From: Rhizobium sp. Q54
GTDB lineage: Bacteria; Pseudomonadota; Alphaproteobacteria; Rickettsiales; UBA1997
Direction of reading: 5' to 3'
Assembly (NCBI GenBank): GCA_945865855.1
Contig: CAMBES010000001.1
Coordinates: forward strand, 1-31,714
DNA: 31,714 nt
Both the position numbers and the translations under genes were made by a program. Below the pieces are notes generated by a model that did no database searches, was not told where the DNA came from, and was given only the letters and a program-made list of their open reading frames with translations. How positions within the stretch are numbered: the stretch's first letter is position 1; each line of letters begins with the position of its first letter. Of the stretch, positions 15,786 through 23,467 are shown in pieces.

Positions 15786-16904
15786 TTACTTAAGTTTTAG
15801 TAAAAGGAAATAGTCGGTTAAAGCCAGCTGTAATTTAACGAATTTTTTACGCAGAGAATTTTTCATTCTTTGGAAAAAATTCTTTTTCTTCACGATTAAA
15901 AAATCTGGATTTAGCGCCAGAAAATGATCCCAATTTTTCAGAGAGATCGTCTCTTTCTTACTGTATTTACCTGCATCTGCAGCAACAATCTCAGAAATTA
16001 AATTGTAAAGATTGTGCTTATCCATCACCAAATCTTTCGCCTGTAAAATTTTCTCTTTCGATTTCTCGTAAGTATTTTCGGCGATCACTTTTTCAATTAT
16101 CGCCAAAGCAGTTTTTGGATGTTTGATGTCAATTTGCGTGAGCATTTCGCGATCGAAATAATCATGAATATTCGGAGCGCCATAATAAATCGGGTAAGCA
16201 CCAGCCATGAAAGCGTCTGCTAATTTTTCCGTCCAATAATCGTTGGAACTGCTATTTTCAAGCGAGAGGTGATATTTGTAAGGCGCGATGCCGTCCCATT
16301 TATTTGGCATGTCGCGAACTCCGGCACCAAACCAATCTAGCTGATCGCCAAAATGTTCTTTGGCTTTAAGGCAGAAATCGAGGCGAGCTCTGTGCCCAGG
16401 GCTGCAGACTTTGTTTGAACAAAAAACCGAAATTAGTTTTGGTTTTTCATATTCGCGCATCTTTTTGAAATCATCATAACCAAAACCTTCGCCTTTCCAT
16501 TCGTTGAAATCGTCACCGCTTTTAATGGGATGCCCGGCATCAACCCACCAATTCATCGGTGAATGCGCCTTGTAAACTCTAGGGTGCTTGGCCTGTTCGT
16601 GTGAAACGTAGAGGCGATAAAATTGATTAATAAATGGCGATAGAGAGTCGTAGCGAATTGTTTGTGGCGGCTCGCAAGCCATAAAAATCACGTTTTCTTT
16701 CGGACAAAGACAAGTTTCGTGAATAAAACTTTCGCCAATCACAACCCAATAATCAGCCTCGATAATTGAAGCATCATTGTAAAAAAACTCACAATTCTTC
16801 CAAAGATTTCCGCGCCCCGGCAAAAATTTATTCATCATTGGATTGGAATGATCTTGCGCCGCAAGACTTACGTTTCCGGCGCTAATTTTTACTCTTACCT
16901 TCAT
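15786..16904 (-). CDS. family 10 (fucosyltransferase-like) glycosyltransferase
   Basis: A 372-residue protein whose C-terminal half carries the GT10 alpha-1,3/4-fucosyltransferase signature: YKYHLSLENSSSNDYWTEK (209-227) followed by AGAYPIYYGAPN (234-245). GT10 enzymes use GDP-fucose; here a GDP-linked 6-deoxy-heptose or amino derivative made by the same locus is a plausible donor, but this is inference. The last 40 residues are basic and include hydrophobic stretches, as in bacterial fucosyltransferases that bind the membrane peripherally. The start overlaps the stop of the upstream GT2 gene by 1 bp, so the two are translationally coupled. Confidence 0.85.
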   Translation of the reverse strand: MKVRVKISAGNVSLAAQDHSNPMMNKFLPGRGNLWKNCEFFYNDASIIEADYWVVIGESFIHETCLCPKENVIFMACEPPQTIRYDSLSPFINQFYRLYVSHEQAKHPRVYKAHSPMNWWVDAGHPIKSGDDFNEWKGEGFGYDDFKKMREYEKPKLISVFCSNKVCSPGHRARLDFCLKAKEHFGDQLDWFGAGVRDMPNKWDGIAPYKYHLSLENSSSNDYWTEKLADAFMAGAYPIYYGAPNIHDYFDREMLTQIDIKHPKTALAIIEKVIAENTYEKSKEKILQAKDLVMDKHNLYNLISEIVAADAGKYSKKETISLKNWDHFLALNPDFLIVKKKNFFQRMKNSLRKKFVKLQLALTDYFLLLKLK

Positions 16905-17743
16905 TATTTACCGAATCTTTTTTGTAATTTTTTTTTGGCTTTTTTTACTAAACAGAATTTAGCAAAAAGCCCATATCCCCTAGAACTACAATTCTTCAAA
17001 ATATCCAATTGATCTTGCTGCATTTCTTTTCTTGAGGGCAAGATTTTATTCTCAGAATTTCCTAGAGATTTTTGCCAAGCCTTAACTTGCTCCTCATCAG
17101 ACAATTCTATTTTTGTCTGACGCCAATTGTAAATCGAGCGTGGCGAATAAATTAATTTCCCTTCGCGCGCCATATTGCAAACAAAAACGTGATCATTACC
17201 GATCATCGCTTTCATCGGAAATTTTTGCGCAACTTTCGTACGAAAAATTCCAAAAAGTGCTGAGACTTCATGAAGATGAGCGATCAGGCAATATATGCGC
17301 TCTGCCGCATAATCAGAAGTTAGGCGATTGGCATACCAAAAGTCGTAAATGCCGATTTCAACATCCTCATTATCAATCGCCCGAGAAGCGGGATAGCAAC
17401 CAACAGCATCACTATTTTCAAGAATGTGCAGCATGTGCTTGGTGTATCCTTCATCCAAATAATCATGACCACCCATCCACATAAAATATTTGGTCTTCGC
17501 CTCCTTGAGTAGAAAATTGAAATTCGCCGTTCCGCCAACATTTTCAGCATGTCGGATGTAAACTAGGCTTGAATATTTCTGCGCCAATTCTTCGCAAATT
17601 TTCTGTGTATCGTCGGTTGATGCATTGTCAGAAACGATCACAAATCCCGCTTGATCAATACAAGATTCTATCGTTTTTTTGATATGCCTCGCCTCATTGT
17701 AAGCAGGAATACCAATGGTTAGCAGGTTTTTGTAATATTTCAT
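16904..17743 (-). CDS. family 2 glycosyltransferase
   Basis: A 279-residue GT-A glycosyltransferase. It begins LLTIGIPAYNEARHIKKTI, then SDNASTDDT (38-46) for nucleotide binding. The usual DxD segment reads MWMGGHDYLD (88-97), so the metal-binding position is GHD in place of DDD; GT2 relatives with this variant are common in capsule loci. It overlaps rfbG by 4 bp upstream and the GT10 gene by 1 bp downstream. It probably adds one sugar of the repeat unit; donor unknown. Confidence 0.85.
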   Translation of the reverse strand: MKYYKNLLTIGIPAYNEARHIKKTIESCIDQAGFVIVSDNASTDDTQKICEELAQKYSSLVYIRHAENVGGTANFNFLLKEAKTKYFMWMGGHDYLDEGYTKHMLHILENSDAVGCYPASRAIDNEDVEIGIYDFWYANRLTSDYAAERIYCLIAHLHEVSALFGIFRTKVAQKFPMKAMIGNDHVFVCNMAREGKLIYSPRSIYNWRQTKIELSDEEQVKAWQKSLGNSENKILPSRKEMQQDQLDILKNCSSRGYGLFAKFCLVKKAKKKLQKRFGK

Positions 17744-18849
17744 GCAGTGAATTTTCTGATTTGTTCGGTGGTAAAAATTTTTACATCAGACTTTTTTTCA
17801 AGGTAATTCCCGTACCACTCCGCCGTCCATTCAAGCGTTTCTTCAAAAGATAATTTTGGCTGCCAGTTAAGTTCTTTTGTGGCGCGAGAATGGTTTAATT
17901 TAAGGATTCCCGCCTCGTGTAAGTTTTTTGCACCCCCCATCGTCGCGCTACGCGTCGACTCGATCCCCCCTAAATAGCGAGGATCCTGCGCGTCAGTAGC
18001 TATTTCATAAGAACCTGTTCCAATTTTCTCGATTAAAGTTTTAGTCAGAATTTCAACATTTTGCTCCGCATCTTTATTTGGACCAAAATTGTAAGCCTTA
18101 GCAAAATCTTCGCCTTTTTCGTAAAGATTTTGCGTTAAAAGCAAATATCCGTAAAGCGGCTCAAGCACGTGCTGCCAAGGTCTGATCGAATTTGGCGAGC
18201 GCAATTTAACTTTTTCTCCGGCGCGAATTGCGCGAAAAATATCCGGAATAATTCGATCAATAGAAAAATCGCCACCACCAATCACATTGCCGGCGCGAGC
18301 TGAGGCGAGCTGAATATTTTCTTTTTGAAAAAATGAACGGCGATAAGAAGAAGTTAAAATTTCTGCACAAGCCTTGCTCGACGAGTAAGGATCGTAGCCG
18401 CCTAACGCGTCTTCTTCTTGGTAGGCGTAATCAGTCTCGCGATTTTCGTAGCATTTGTCGGTGGTAATATTTGTGATCACCCTCACCGAACCCGCTTTGC
18501 GCGCCGCTTCAAAAACATTGAGCGTGCCAATCACATTAGTCTCGTAAGTTTTTCGCGGATCAAAATAAGAGTCGCGCACCAAGGGCTGCGCCGCCAAATG
18601 CAAAATAATTTCCGGCTGAAAATTTTTTACCGCCGCCGCGATTTCGTCAGAATTTCTAATGTCACCGATTATTGATTTTTCTAGCCCCAACGCAACTTCC
18701 GCCGAGTTAAATAAACTTTCTTCATCAGCTTTTAGCGAAAATCCCGCCACTTTCGCACCCAACATTGTAAGCCAAAGCGAGAGCCACGAACCCTTGAAAC
18801 CAGTGTGCCCGGTGAGAAAGATTTTTTTTCCTGAGTAGAAATTTTTCAT
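17740..18849 (-). CDS. rfbG: CDP-glucose 4,6-dehydratase RfbG
   Basis: A 369-residue extended short-chain dehydrogenase that turns CDP-glucose into CDP-4-keto-6-deoxyglucose. The NAD loop TGHTGFKGSWL (13-23), the TTDKCYEN segment (129-136), the YxxxK pair Y155/K159 (DPYSSSKA) and RPWQHVLEPL (223-232) are all typical of RfbG. The last family landmark, HEA.xLKLN.SRA (311-323), is present but is preceded by about 16-20 extra residues (near 288-309, IESTRSATMGG), which look like an in-frame repeat insertion. The active-site regions are intact, so the enzyme may still work. The next gene overlaps by 4 bp. A 75-bp gap upstream separates it from the GT9-like gene. Confidence 0.92.
   Translation of the reverse strand: MKNFYSGKKIFLTGHTGFKGSWLSLWLTMLGAKVAGFSLKADEESLFNSAEVALGLEKSIIGDIRNSDEIAAAVKNFQPEIILHLAAQPLVRDSYFDPRKTYETNVIGTLNVFEAARKAGSVRVITNITTDKCYENRETDYAYQEEDALGGYDPYSSSKACAEILTSSYRRSFFQKENIQLASARAGNVIGGGDFSIDRIIPDIFRAIRAGEKVKLRSPNSIRPWQHVLEPLYGYLLLTQNLYEKGEDFAKAYNFGPNKDAEQNVEILTKTLIEKIGTGSYEIATDAQDPRYLGGIESTRSATMGGAKNLHEAGILKLNHSRATKELNWQPKLSFEETLEWTAEWYGNYLEKKSDVKIFTTEQIRKFTA
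17923..17985 (-). repeat. probable in-frame insertion inside rfbG
   Basis: This stretch encodes residues near 289-309 of RfbG, where family members pass almost directly to the HEA...LKL motif. It is richer in G runs and CG dinucleotides (GTCGACGCGTAGCGCGAC, with GGGGGG on both sides) than the rest of the gene. The frame is kept. I have no second copy in the window, so calling it a mobile repeat is inference. Confidence 0.45.
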
Positions 18850-18924
18850 TTAAAAACTTTTCTTAAATAACTGTCTTAAATACGAGAATAACTTTTTTGG
18901 CACCTTAGAATGAAGGTCATACTT

Positions 18925-19836
18925 CTAAAAAGATTTTAAAATATCATTAATCAAATCATCCGAAGACTGCTCATTAAAAACATATTCGGTTAAATTCTTT
19001 TTTATGATCGGCTTCATGCTATAAGTGCTATGGCTCAAATCGTTGTAGATGATGTGAAAATTGACATTGGCACCGCTTATCACCTCACAAAAACCACTTC
19101 TTAAGGCTATTACATGGCCACACATCTGGGCAAAAAGAAATGCTTCTGAAAAATTAAGATAATCAGTTTTAACGCCCTCTATCTCATTTTTCTTATACAT
19201 AATATTCAGAAAAACATCGTAACCTTTTATCCGCAATTTTTCACAAATTTTCTGCCAAAATGATATTGGTAGTGATTTTGCAGAGATTGCTTCTGGCGAG
19301 ATCAATACCGTTTTGCCCTTAGTTAGGGATAGTCTGTCAAATTTATCTTGAGCACTAATCTGATATTTTTCCTGAATTAAGGGGGTAGATAATTCTACAT
19401 CTTTTCCTAGGTGAGCACAGATTTTCAAAACATCAAAATGCGCTATACCATGATTTATAAGGGTGTGCCACAAGCCATTCGTGGAAAGGAAGAAGGTACC
19501 CTTCTTTACATCTAAGTAGTATTTGGGGCGATAGAGGTATTCTTCTTCTAGAAAGAAATACCGATCGATCTGGTGAGTAAACATTTCAAAAATTTGCTGA
19601 TGATACTTTTTGCCGCCAATCAATATAACTTTGTCGACACCATGCTTTTTCTTAAAAGAGTCGATCGCTGAGCATATCAGATATGCCTCTCCACTATTGT
19701 GAGGACATAATATCGCCACTTCGTCTTCTCGCAGTTTAATTTGGTGCTTCAGATATTTTGTATACGCCCTTCTGGAGAGGGCTTTTACCAGAATTCGTTT
19801 TATTAGATTTTCCATCTTGTGAAAGTTTTTTATCAT
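18925..19836 (-). CDS. putative GT9-like (heptosyltransferase-like) glycosyltransferase
   Basis: A 303-residue protein with no certain family. An N-terminal segment DEVAILCPHNSGEAYLICSAID and a C-terminal segment ISPEAISAKSLPISFWQKI, then FAQMCGHVIALRSGFCEVIS, resemble the two halves of a GT-B fold; the second matches the region where family 9 heptosyltransferases bind the nucleotide and detect DSGP-type loops (here RSGF). With GDP-heptose being made in the locus, a heptosyl- or related transferase is plausible but unproved. The start at 19836 overlaps the HAD gene by 4 bp; an internal ATG at 19815 is an alternative. Codon choice looks more AT-rich, with fewer GCG/CGC codons than neighbours, which may reflect separate acquisition. 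Confidence 0.5.
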   Translation of the reverse strand: MIKNFHKMENLIKRILVKALSRRAYTKYLKHQIKLREDEVAILCPHNSGEAYLICSAIDSFKKKHGVDKVILIGGKKYHQQIFEMFTHQIDRYFFLEEEYLYRPKYYLDVKKGTFFLSTNGLWHTLINHGIAHFDVLKICAHLGKDVELSTPLIQEKYQISAQDKFDRLSLTKGKTVLISPEAISAKSLPISFWQKICEKLRIKGYDVFLNIMYKKNEIEGVKTDYLNFSEAFLFAQMCGHVIALRSGFCEVISGANVNFHIIYNDLSHSTYSMKPIIKKNLTEYVFNEQSSDDLINDILKSF

Positions 19837-20198
19837 AAATTTTTATCAATCACGAAATTTATCTCCAACTTGTAATCCCTGTCTTTATTGATTGCGTGAG
19901 CTGTTTTGAGGCCAGAATCTTTCTTATCATTTACCAAAATTCTTTCGCCCTGCGGTAAATCGAAAATTATTTGGTTATATCTGATGCCGCTTTTTTCTAA
20001 AAAGGAGAGTAGTTGCTTCTCGTATTTTTTTTCTCGCGCGGTCATCAAAATCACTTTGTCTTCAGTAGAAATTTGTGCAAAAAATTCTTTAACACCTTCA
20101 AGCAATTCGTCGCCTCCATGCAGGTGGCCGTTATGCTTAACGATGGTGCCATCAACATCAAACAACCATGTTTTTGGAAGTGGAGATAGGGTTAGCAT
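19833..20198 (-). CDS. small HAD-superfamily phosphatase
   Basis: A 121-residue minimal HAD protein: motif I FDVDGT (13-18), motif II LMTAR (51-55) and a late ILVNDKKDSG segment for motif III/IV. It is cap-less and short, comparable to the HAD proteins encoded beside nucleotidyltransferases in capsule loci. It overlaps the downstream GT9-like gene by 4 bp and its ATG overlaps the stop of the nucleotidyltransferase-kinase gene by 1 bp, so it is tightly coupled to that enzyme and may dephosphorylate an intermediate of the same pathway. Substrate unknown. Confidence 0.75.
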   Translation of the reverse strand: MLTLSPLPKTWLFDVDGTIVKHNGHLHGGDELLEGVKEFFAQISTEDKVILMTAREKKYEKQLLSFLEKSGIRYNQIIFDLPQGERILVNDKKDSGLKTAHAINKDRDYKLEINFVIDKNL

Positions 20199-21706
20199 TA
20201 CAAGTCCAATTCATTGAGATAAAGCAGGCCGTTGTAAAAAGAGGCGCAGACCGAATCGTAATCTTCCCAAGCATAAGTGGTAAGAGAGAGCCAGATTAGT
20301 GAGTGGAGAATTTTAATTTTGATTTTATCAGCCTTAGTCACCTTGAAAAATTCTTCCTCTAAATCTTCCCAGTCGTTAGAATCAACGCGCAACAAAGCTT
20401 CATTTTCAACTATCTCAAGAGTAAAGTTTTTGCGATTAAATTGGTCGTAATTGCCGACAATTGAATAATAAAGTTTAGCCCAATCGTAATCCTGATCGCC
20501 GTAGAATTTTGAACTACCAAAATAGCCGCGTGGATCGATTAGAACGGGTTCAACTTCCTCATTTCTAATCATTATATTTGAGAAAGTTGGATCGCCGTGG
20601 ATGAGATAAAATTCAGTCGGAAAATACCTCTTCACCAAATCAGAAAATTTTTCTTCGAGGTAAAAAATATTTTTACATTTTTTGCCGTTAATCGTTATAA
20701 ATTCTTGACCTGCAAAAGGTACAAGATTTTTAATTTTGGCAATTCGAGAAAAAGTTTTGCTGACGTAATTATCTAAACAATCTTGGTAATTGGCCTCGAT
20801 CTTTGGCGTTAGATGATGCAGGTGGTTAATTTTGGAAATTATTTTACGTAAAATTTCTTTCTTCTGCGAGAGGGTAAAATTTTTATATTCAAAAACATTT
20901 TTGCCGTCGATTTTTTCTATCGTGAACGGCTCGAAACTAAAAATTTTTGGCACATCTTTAAAGCCCAAATCGGTTACTTTTTTGTACCAATTCAACTCAT
21001 CAACCATGATTGATTTACCATATTCATTAACCGGTATTTTGGTTACGCGGTCTTGCTCAAAGACCATTTTATTGAATGGGCGGCACTTCGCTTCTTTTGA
21101 ATCATTATCGTTGTAAGAAAGCATCGTGCCAATTTCTCTGGCGTGAGAAAGGCCAAAAGAACCGAAGGAAATTTGGTTATTTTGTAACCACAAAACGAAT
21201 TCTCCTTCTTCTGAAACTGCGGCGATTTCTTTCGAACTCTTAATTAAAAATAATCCCGCCACGCCATTTTCTTTTGAAGGAACTTTAACAAATTTGCCGT
21301 CAACAAAAGACCAGCGGCATTCGAAACTTTTGGATAGAGCAACTAAATTTTGGTCAATCTTCTCAGGAATTTGGGTATTTTCTGCGAATAATAAATCGCA
21401 CCAAACCAATGCAAATGACTCATCTTCCGGAATCAGCCTCAACGCATCTTGGATTCCCGAACAAGTTCCCTTCTTGCTTGCACGAACCAATTCGTAATCA
21501 ACAGAGTCGGCAAAAGTTTTGAGATAATTATCCAAAACATCCGCTTTGTAATCACAAATAATAATGAATTTTTTGCCCTTGAATTTCTCAAAGAGATGAA
21601 AAAGCAACGGCTTATTTTCTATCGGCACCAAGCATTTCGGCTTGTTGATGGTCAGTGTTTCAAGCCTAGAACCTCTACCGCCAGCTTGGATGATTACGTA
21701 TTTCAT
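20198..21706 (-). CDS. fused nucleotidyltransferase / APH-family kinase
   Basis: A 502-residue bifunctional protein. Residues 1 to about 225 are a nucleotidyltransferase (QAGGRGSRL at 7-15, NKPKCLVPI at 21-29, WCDLLF at 102-107). Residues about 230-500 are an aminoglycoside/choline-kinase-like domain with the Brenner motif HGDPTFSN (370-377) and the metal motif LIDPRG (389-394). Two precedents fit: LicC with LicA (choline kinase plus cytidylyltransferase, phosphocholine decoration), and MurU with AmgK (anomeric sugar kinase plus uridylyltransferase). Either way it would phosphorylate and then activate a small molecule or sugar for transfer. The adjacent HAD gene (1-bp overlap) should belong to the same step. 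The true substrate cannot be read from the sequence. Confidence 0.8.
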   Translation of the reverse strand: MKYVIIQAGGRGSRLETLTINKPKCLVPIENKPLLFHLFEKFKGKKFIIICDYKADVLDNYLKTFADSVDYELVRASKKGTCSGIQDALRLIPEDESFALVWCDLLFAENTQIPEKIDQNLVALSKSFECRWSFVDGKFVKVPSKENGVAGLFLIKSSKEIAAVSEEGEFVLWLQNNQISFGSFGLSHAREIGTMLSYNDNDSKEAKCRPFNKMVFEQDRVTKIPVNEYGKSIMVDELNWYKKVTDLGFKDVPKIFSFEPFTIEKIDGKNVFEYKNFTLSQKKEILRKIISKINHLHHLTPKIEANYQDCLDNYVSKTFSRIAKIKNLVPFAGQEFITINGKKCKNIFYLEEKFSDLVKRYFPTEFYLIHGDPTFSNIMIRNEEVEPVLIDPRGYFGSSKFYGDQDYDWAKLYYSIVGNYDQFNRKNFTLEIVENEALLRVDSNDWEDLEEEFFKVTKADKIKIKILHSLIWLSLTTYAWEDYDSVCASFYNGLLYLNELDL

Positions 21707-22420
21707 TTAGCCGACTCCAATTTCTCTTAAGAACGCCTTGTCTAAGCTATCTTCTTCATGCTTATTCTTAAAGCCTTGCGGGCTGCCGCAATAGACGATT
21801 TGAGCGTTGTTTAAAATCGCAATCGAGTCGCAAATCTCATCCATGTCGGACAAAATATGCGAGCTGAAAAAAATAGTTTTGCCGGAATTTTTGTAGGCGA
21901 TTAGTTCGCGCTTCAAGGCAATGCGCGCCTTTGGATCGAGTCCAGACATGGGCTCATCTAAAATTACTAAATCAGCTTCCGACAAAAAAACAGCGAGAAG
22001 CCCAAGTTTTTGCGTCATTCCTTTTGAATATTTGCTAACTTTTTGCTTCAGCATTTCGAATTTCAGATCGAGATTTTCGCAAAGTTCTTGCGCCTTTGCG
22101 GCGTTATATTTTTTGCCGTAAAAATCCAAAACGAACTGCAAAAATTCTTCACCTTTTTGATGAATTGACGGATGAAATTTTTCTGGCAAATAACAAACGC
22201 GCTTACGGGCTTCTGGCAGGATGCGCGACACGCCAAAAATCTCAACTTCACCGTGATCCTGATCGAGCAAATCTAAAATAATTTTGATCAGAGTGGTTTT
22301 GCCCTGCCCGTTCAAACCGATGAAGCCAAAAATTTCATTTGGTTTTACTTCAAAACTAACCTTGTCGAGCACGGGCTGTGCAAATACTTTGGAGATTTCA
22401 GAAATTTTTAGAGGAAGCAT
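21707..22420 (-). CDS. ABC transporter ATP-binding protein (ABC-2 type)
   Basis: A 237-residue ATPase with Walker A GLNGQGKT (35-42), signature YSKGMTQKL (131-139), Walker B LVILDEP (151-157) and the switch His in FFSSHILSD. It is of the CcmA/NatA-like ABC-2 class. It lacks the C-terminal sugar-binding extension of Wzt proteins, and no permease gene is next to it. Its stop touches the start of the nucleotidyltransferase-kinase gene (0 bp), so it is the first gene of this leftward operon in the window. The exported substrate is unknown; a role in polysaccharide export is possible only by location. Confidence 0.85.
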   Translation of the reverse strand: MLPLKISEISKVFAQPVLDKVSFEVKPNEIFGFIGLNGQGKTTLIKIILDLLDQDHGEVEIFGVSRILPEARKRVCYLPEKFHPSIHQKGEEFLQFVLDFYGKKYNAAKAQELCENLDLKFEMLKQKVSKYSKGMTQKLGLLAVFLSEADLVILDEPMSGLDPKARIALKRELIAYKNSGKTIFFSSHILSDMDEICDSIAILNNAQIVYCGSPQGFKNKHEEDSLDKAFLREIGVG

Positions 22421-22471
22421 TTTAGAAAAAATTTTTAATTCGGTAATTCAGTTTTTTAGTTTGGTAATTCT

Positions 22472-22557
22472 GTCATCCCCGCGAAGGCGGGGACCCAGAA
22501 TAAAAAACTCGGAGTGAGTTATGAGATCTCCTGGATCCCCGCCTTCGCGGGGATGAC
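22472..22557. repeat. palindromic element, copy C
   Basis: An 86-bp element with terminal inverted repeats of the type GTCATCCCCGCGAAGGCGGG, and a core containing CTCGGAGTGAGTTATGAG. Nearly identical to copies D and E. Confidence 0.9.
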
Positions 22558-22569
22558 GCAAGAAGATGA

Positions 22570-22625
22570 GAAATAACCGCGTCAACTAACTCACTCAAGT
22601 AAAAATGTTGACGAAATTCTTCACG
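22570..22625 (-). pseudogene. aroQ 3' fragment, copy 1
   Basis: These 56 bp match the aroQ coding segment at 23094-23149 at 52 of 56 positions. On the - strand they would read REEFRQHFYLSELVDAVIS, a degraded form of the AroQ segment REEFRQHSYLSGVVDAVIS. No start or complete domain, so it is a relic of duplication. Confidence 0.8.
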
Positions 22626-22634
22626 CTAATTCAC

Positions 22635-22657
22635 TCATCCCCGCTAAGGCGGAGATC
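22635..22657. repeat. partial palindromic element
   Basis: A single degenerate arm (TCATCCCCGCTAAGGCGGAG) with mismatches, immediately after aroQ fragment 1. The rest of the element is missing. Confidence 0.7.
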
Positions 22658-22669
22658 AATGGTAATTCA

Positions 22670-22754
22670 GTCATCCCCGCGAAGGCGGGGATCCAGAATA
22701 AAAACTTGTAGTGAGTTGTGAGAGCTCCTGGATCCCCGCCTTCGCGGGGATGAC
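22670..22754. repeat. palindromic element, copy D
   Basis: An 85-bp complete copy with both inverted arms; its core contains CTTGTAGTGAGTTGTGAG. It lies between aroQ fragments 1 and 2. Confidence 0.9.
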
Positions 22755-22765
22755 GCAAGAAGATC

Positions 22766-22812
22766 AAAAATAACCGCGCCAACTAATTCGAATGTTGACG
22801 GAATTCTTCACG
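22766..22812 (-). pseudogene. aroQ 3' fragment, copy 2 (internally deleted)
   Basis: It shows the same ends as the other aroQ fragments (AATAACCGCG and TTCTTCACG) but has lost about 10 bp in the middle, and so is no longer in frame with the aroQ reading. Confidence 0.7.
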
Positions 22813-22820
22813 CTAATTCA

Positions 22821-22846
22821 GTCATTCCAGCGAAGGCGGGGATGAC
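22821..22846. repeat. partial palindromic element
   Basis: A collapsed copy: the left arm GTCATTCCAGCGAAGGCGGG runs directly into GATGAC, so the core and most of the right arm are deleted. Confidence 0.75.
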
Positions 22847-22858
22847 GCAAGAAGAACA

Positions 22859-22914
22859 GAAATAAACGCGTCAACTAACTCACTCAAGTAAGAATTTTGA
22901 CGAAATTCTTCACG
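22859..22914 (-). pseudogene. aroQ 3' fragment, copy 3
   Basis: These 56 bp match the aroQ segment at 23094-23149 at 51 of 56 positions. The copy shares with copy 1 the AACTCACTC variant and the TTCACG end, absent from the gene, so copies 1 and 3 are closer to each other than to the present aroQ. Confidence 0.8.
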
Positions 22915-22922
22915 GTAATTCG

Positions 22923-23007
22923 GTCATCCTCGCGAAGGCGGGGATCCAGAATAAAAACTTGGAGTGAGTTGTGAGATCTCCTGGGTCCCCGCCTTCGCGG
23001 GGATGAC
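22923..23007. repeat. palindromic element, copy E
   Basis: An 85-bp complete copy between aroQ fragment 3 and the aroQ stop codon, 28 bp from the gene end. Its hairpin may serve as the 3' boundary of the pssA-aroQ transcript. Confidence 0.9.
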
Positions 23008-23035
23008 GCAAAAATTAACTCAGTGATCCGCGAGC

Positions 23036-23467
23036 TTAAATCATGTTGTTAATCGCCAGCAGTGCGATTGAGTAACCTTGCACTCCAAGACCAGAAATAA
23101 CCGCGTCAACTACCCCACTCAAGTAAGAATGTTGACGAAATTCTTCGCGCTTAAAAATGTTAGAAATGTGTAACTCAATTTTTGGCTTATTGAACATTTC
23201 TAAAGCATCACGAATCGCCACTGAAGTGTGGGTGTAAGCGGCGGCATTAATGATTATTCCGTCACAATCATCCAAAGCATTTTGAATTGAATCGACTAGC
23301 TCGCCTTCATTATTTGACTGCTGAAAATCAATTTTAATTTCGAGCTCTTTCGCTAATTTTTCGCAATCGGCAGAAATTTTATTCAACGAATAATCGCCGT
23401 AAATACTGTGGTCGCGCCTGTGCAGCAGATTTAAATTCGGACCATTTAGAATTAGAATTTTTTTCAT
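23036..23467 (-). CDS. aroQ: type II 3-dehydroquinate dehydratase AroQ
   Basis: A 143-residue type II dehydroquinase of the shikimate pathway, converting 3-dehydroquinate to 3-dehydroshikimate in the cytoplasm as a dodecamer in known cases. Motifs: NGPNLNLL (8-15), the flexible-loop Arg and Tyr (RRDHSIYG, Y23), INAAAYTHTS, the IELHISN segment and the REEFRQHSYLS segment. The length matches the family. The start overlaps the pssA stop by 4 bp, so translation is coupled to pssA. A 56-bp part of its 3' region is repeated three times in the downstream intergenic interval, suggesting recombination at this end of the gene. Confidence 0.95.
   Translation of the reverse strand: MKKILILNGPNLNLLHRRDHSIYGDYSLNKISADCEKLAKELEIKIDFQQSNNEGELVDSIQNALDDCDGIIINAAAYTHTSVAIRDALEMFNKPKIELHISNIFKREEFRQHSYLSGVVDAVISGLGVQGYSIALLAINNMI

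Larger units (their letters stand above)
22421..23035. other. gene-free repeat-rich interval
   Basis: About 615 bp between the ABC ATPase and aroQ hold no credible gene. They consist almost entirely of three full palindromic elements, two partial ones and three degenerate fragments of aroQ, arranged as alternating blocks (listed separately). The promoter of the leftward polysaccharide operon should lie near its left edge, but I see no convincing -35/-10 pair. Confidence 0.8.

Noticed and set aside
21707..22420. Wzt-type O-antigen exporter ATPase
   Set aside because: It lacks the C-terminal carbohydrate-binding extension, and no Wzm-like permease is adjacent.
22472..23007. Regularly spaced repeats, possible CRISPR array
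   Set aside because: The repeats are palindromic elements of about 85 bp with irregular spacing, and the intervening sequence is itself repeated (aroQ fragments). No cas gene is nearby.
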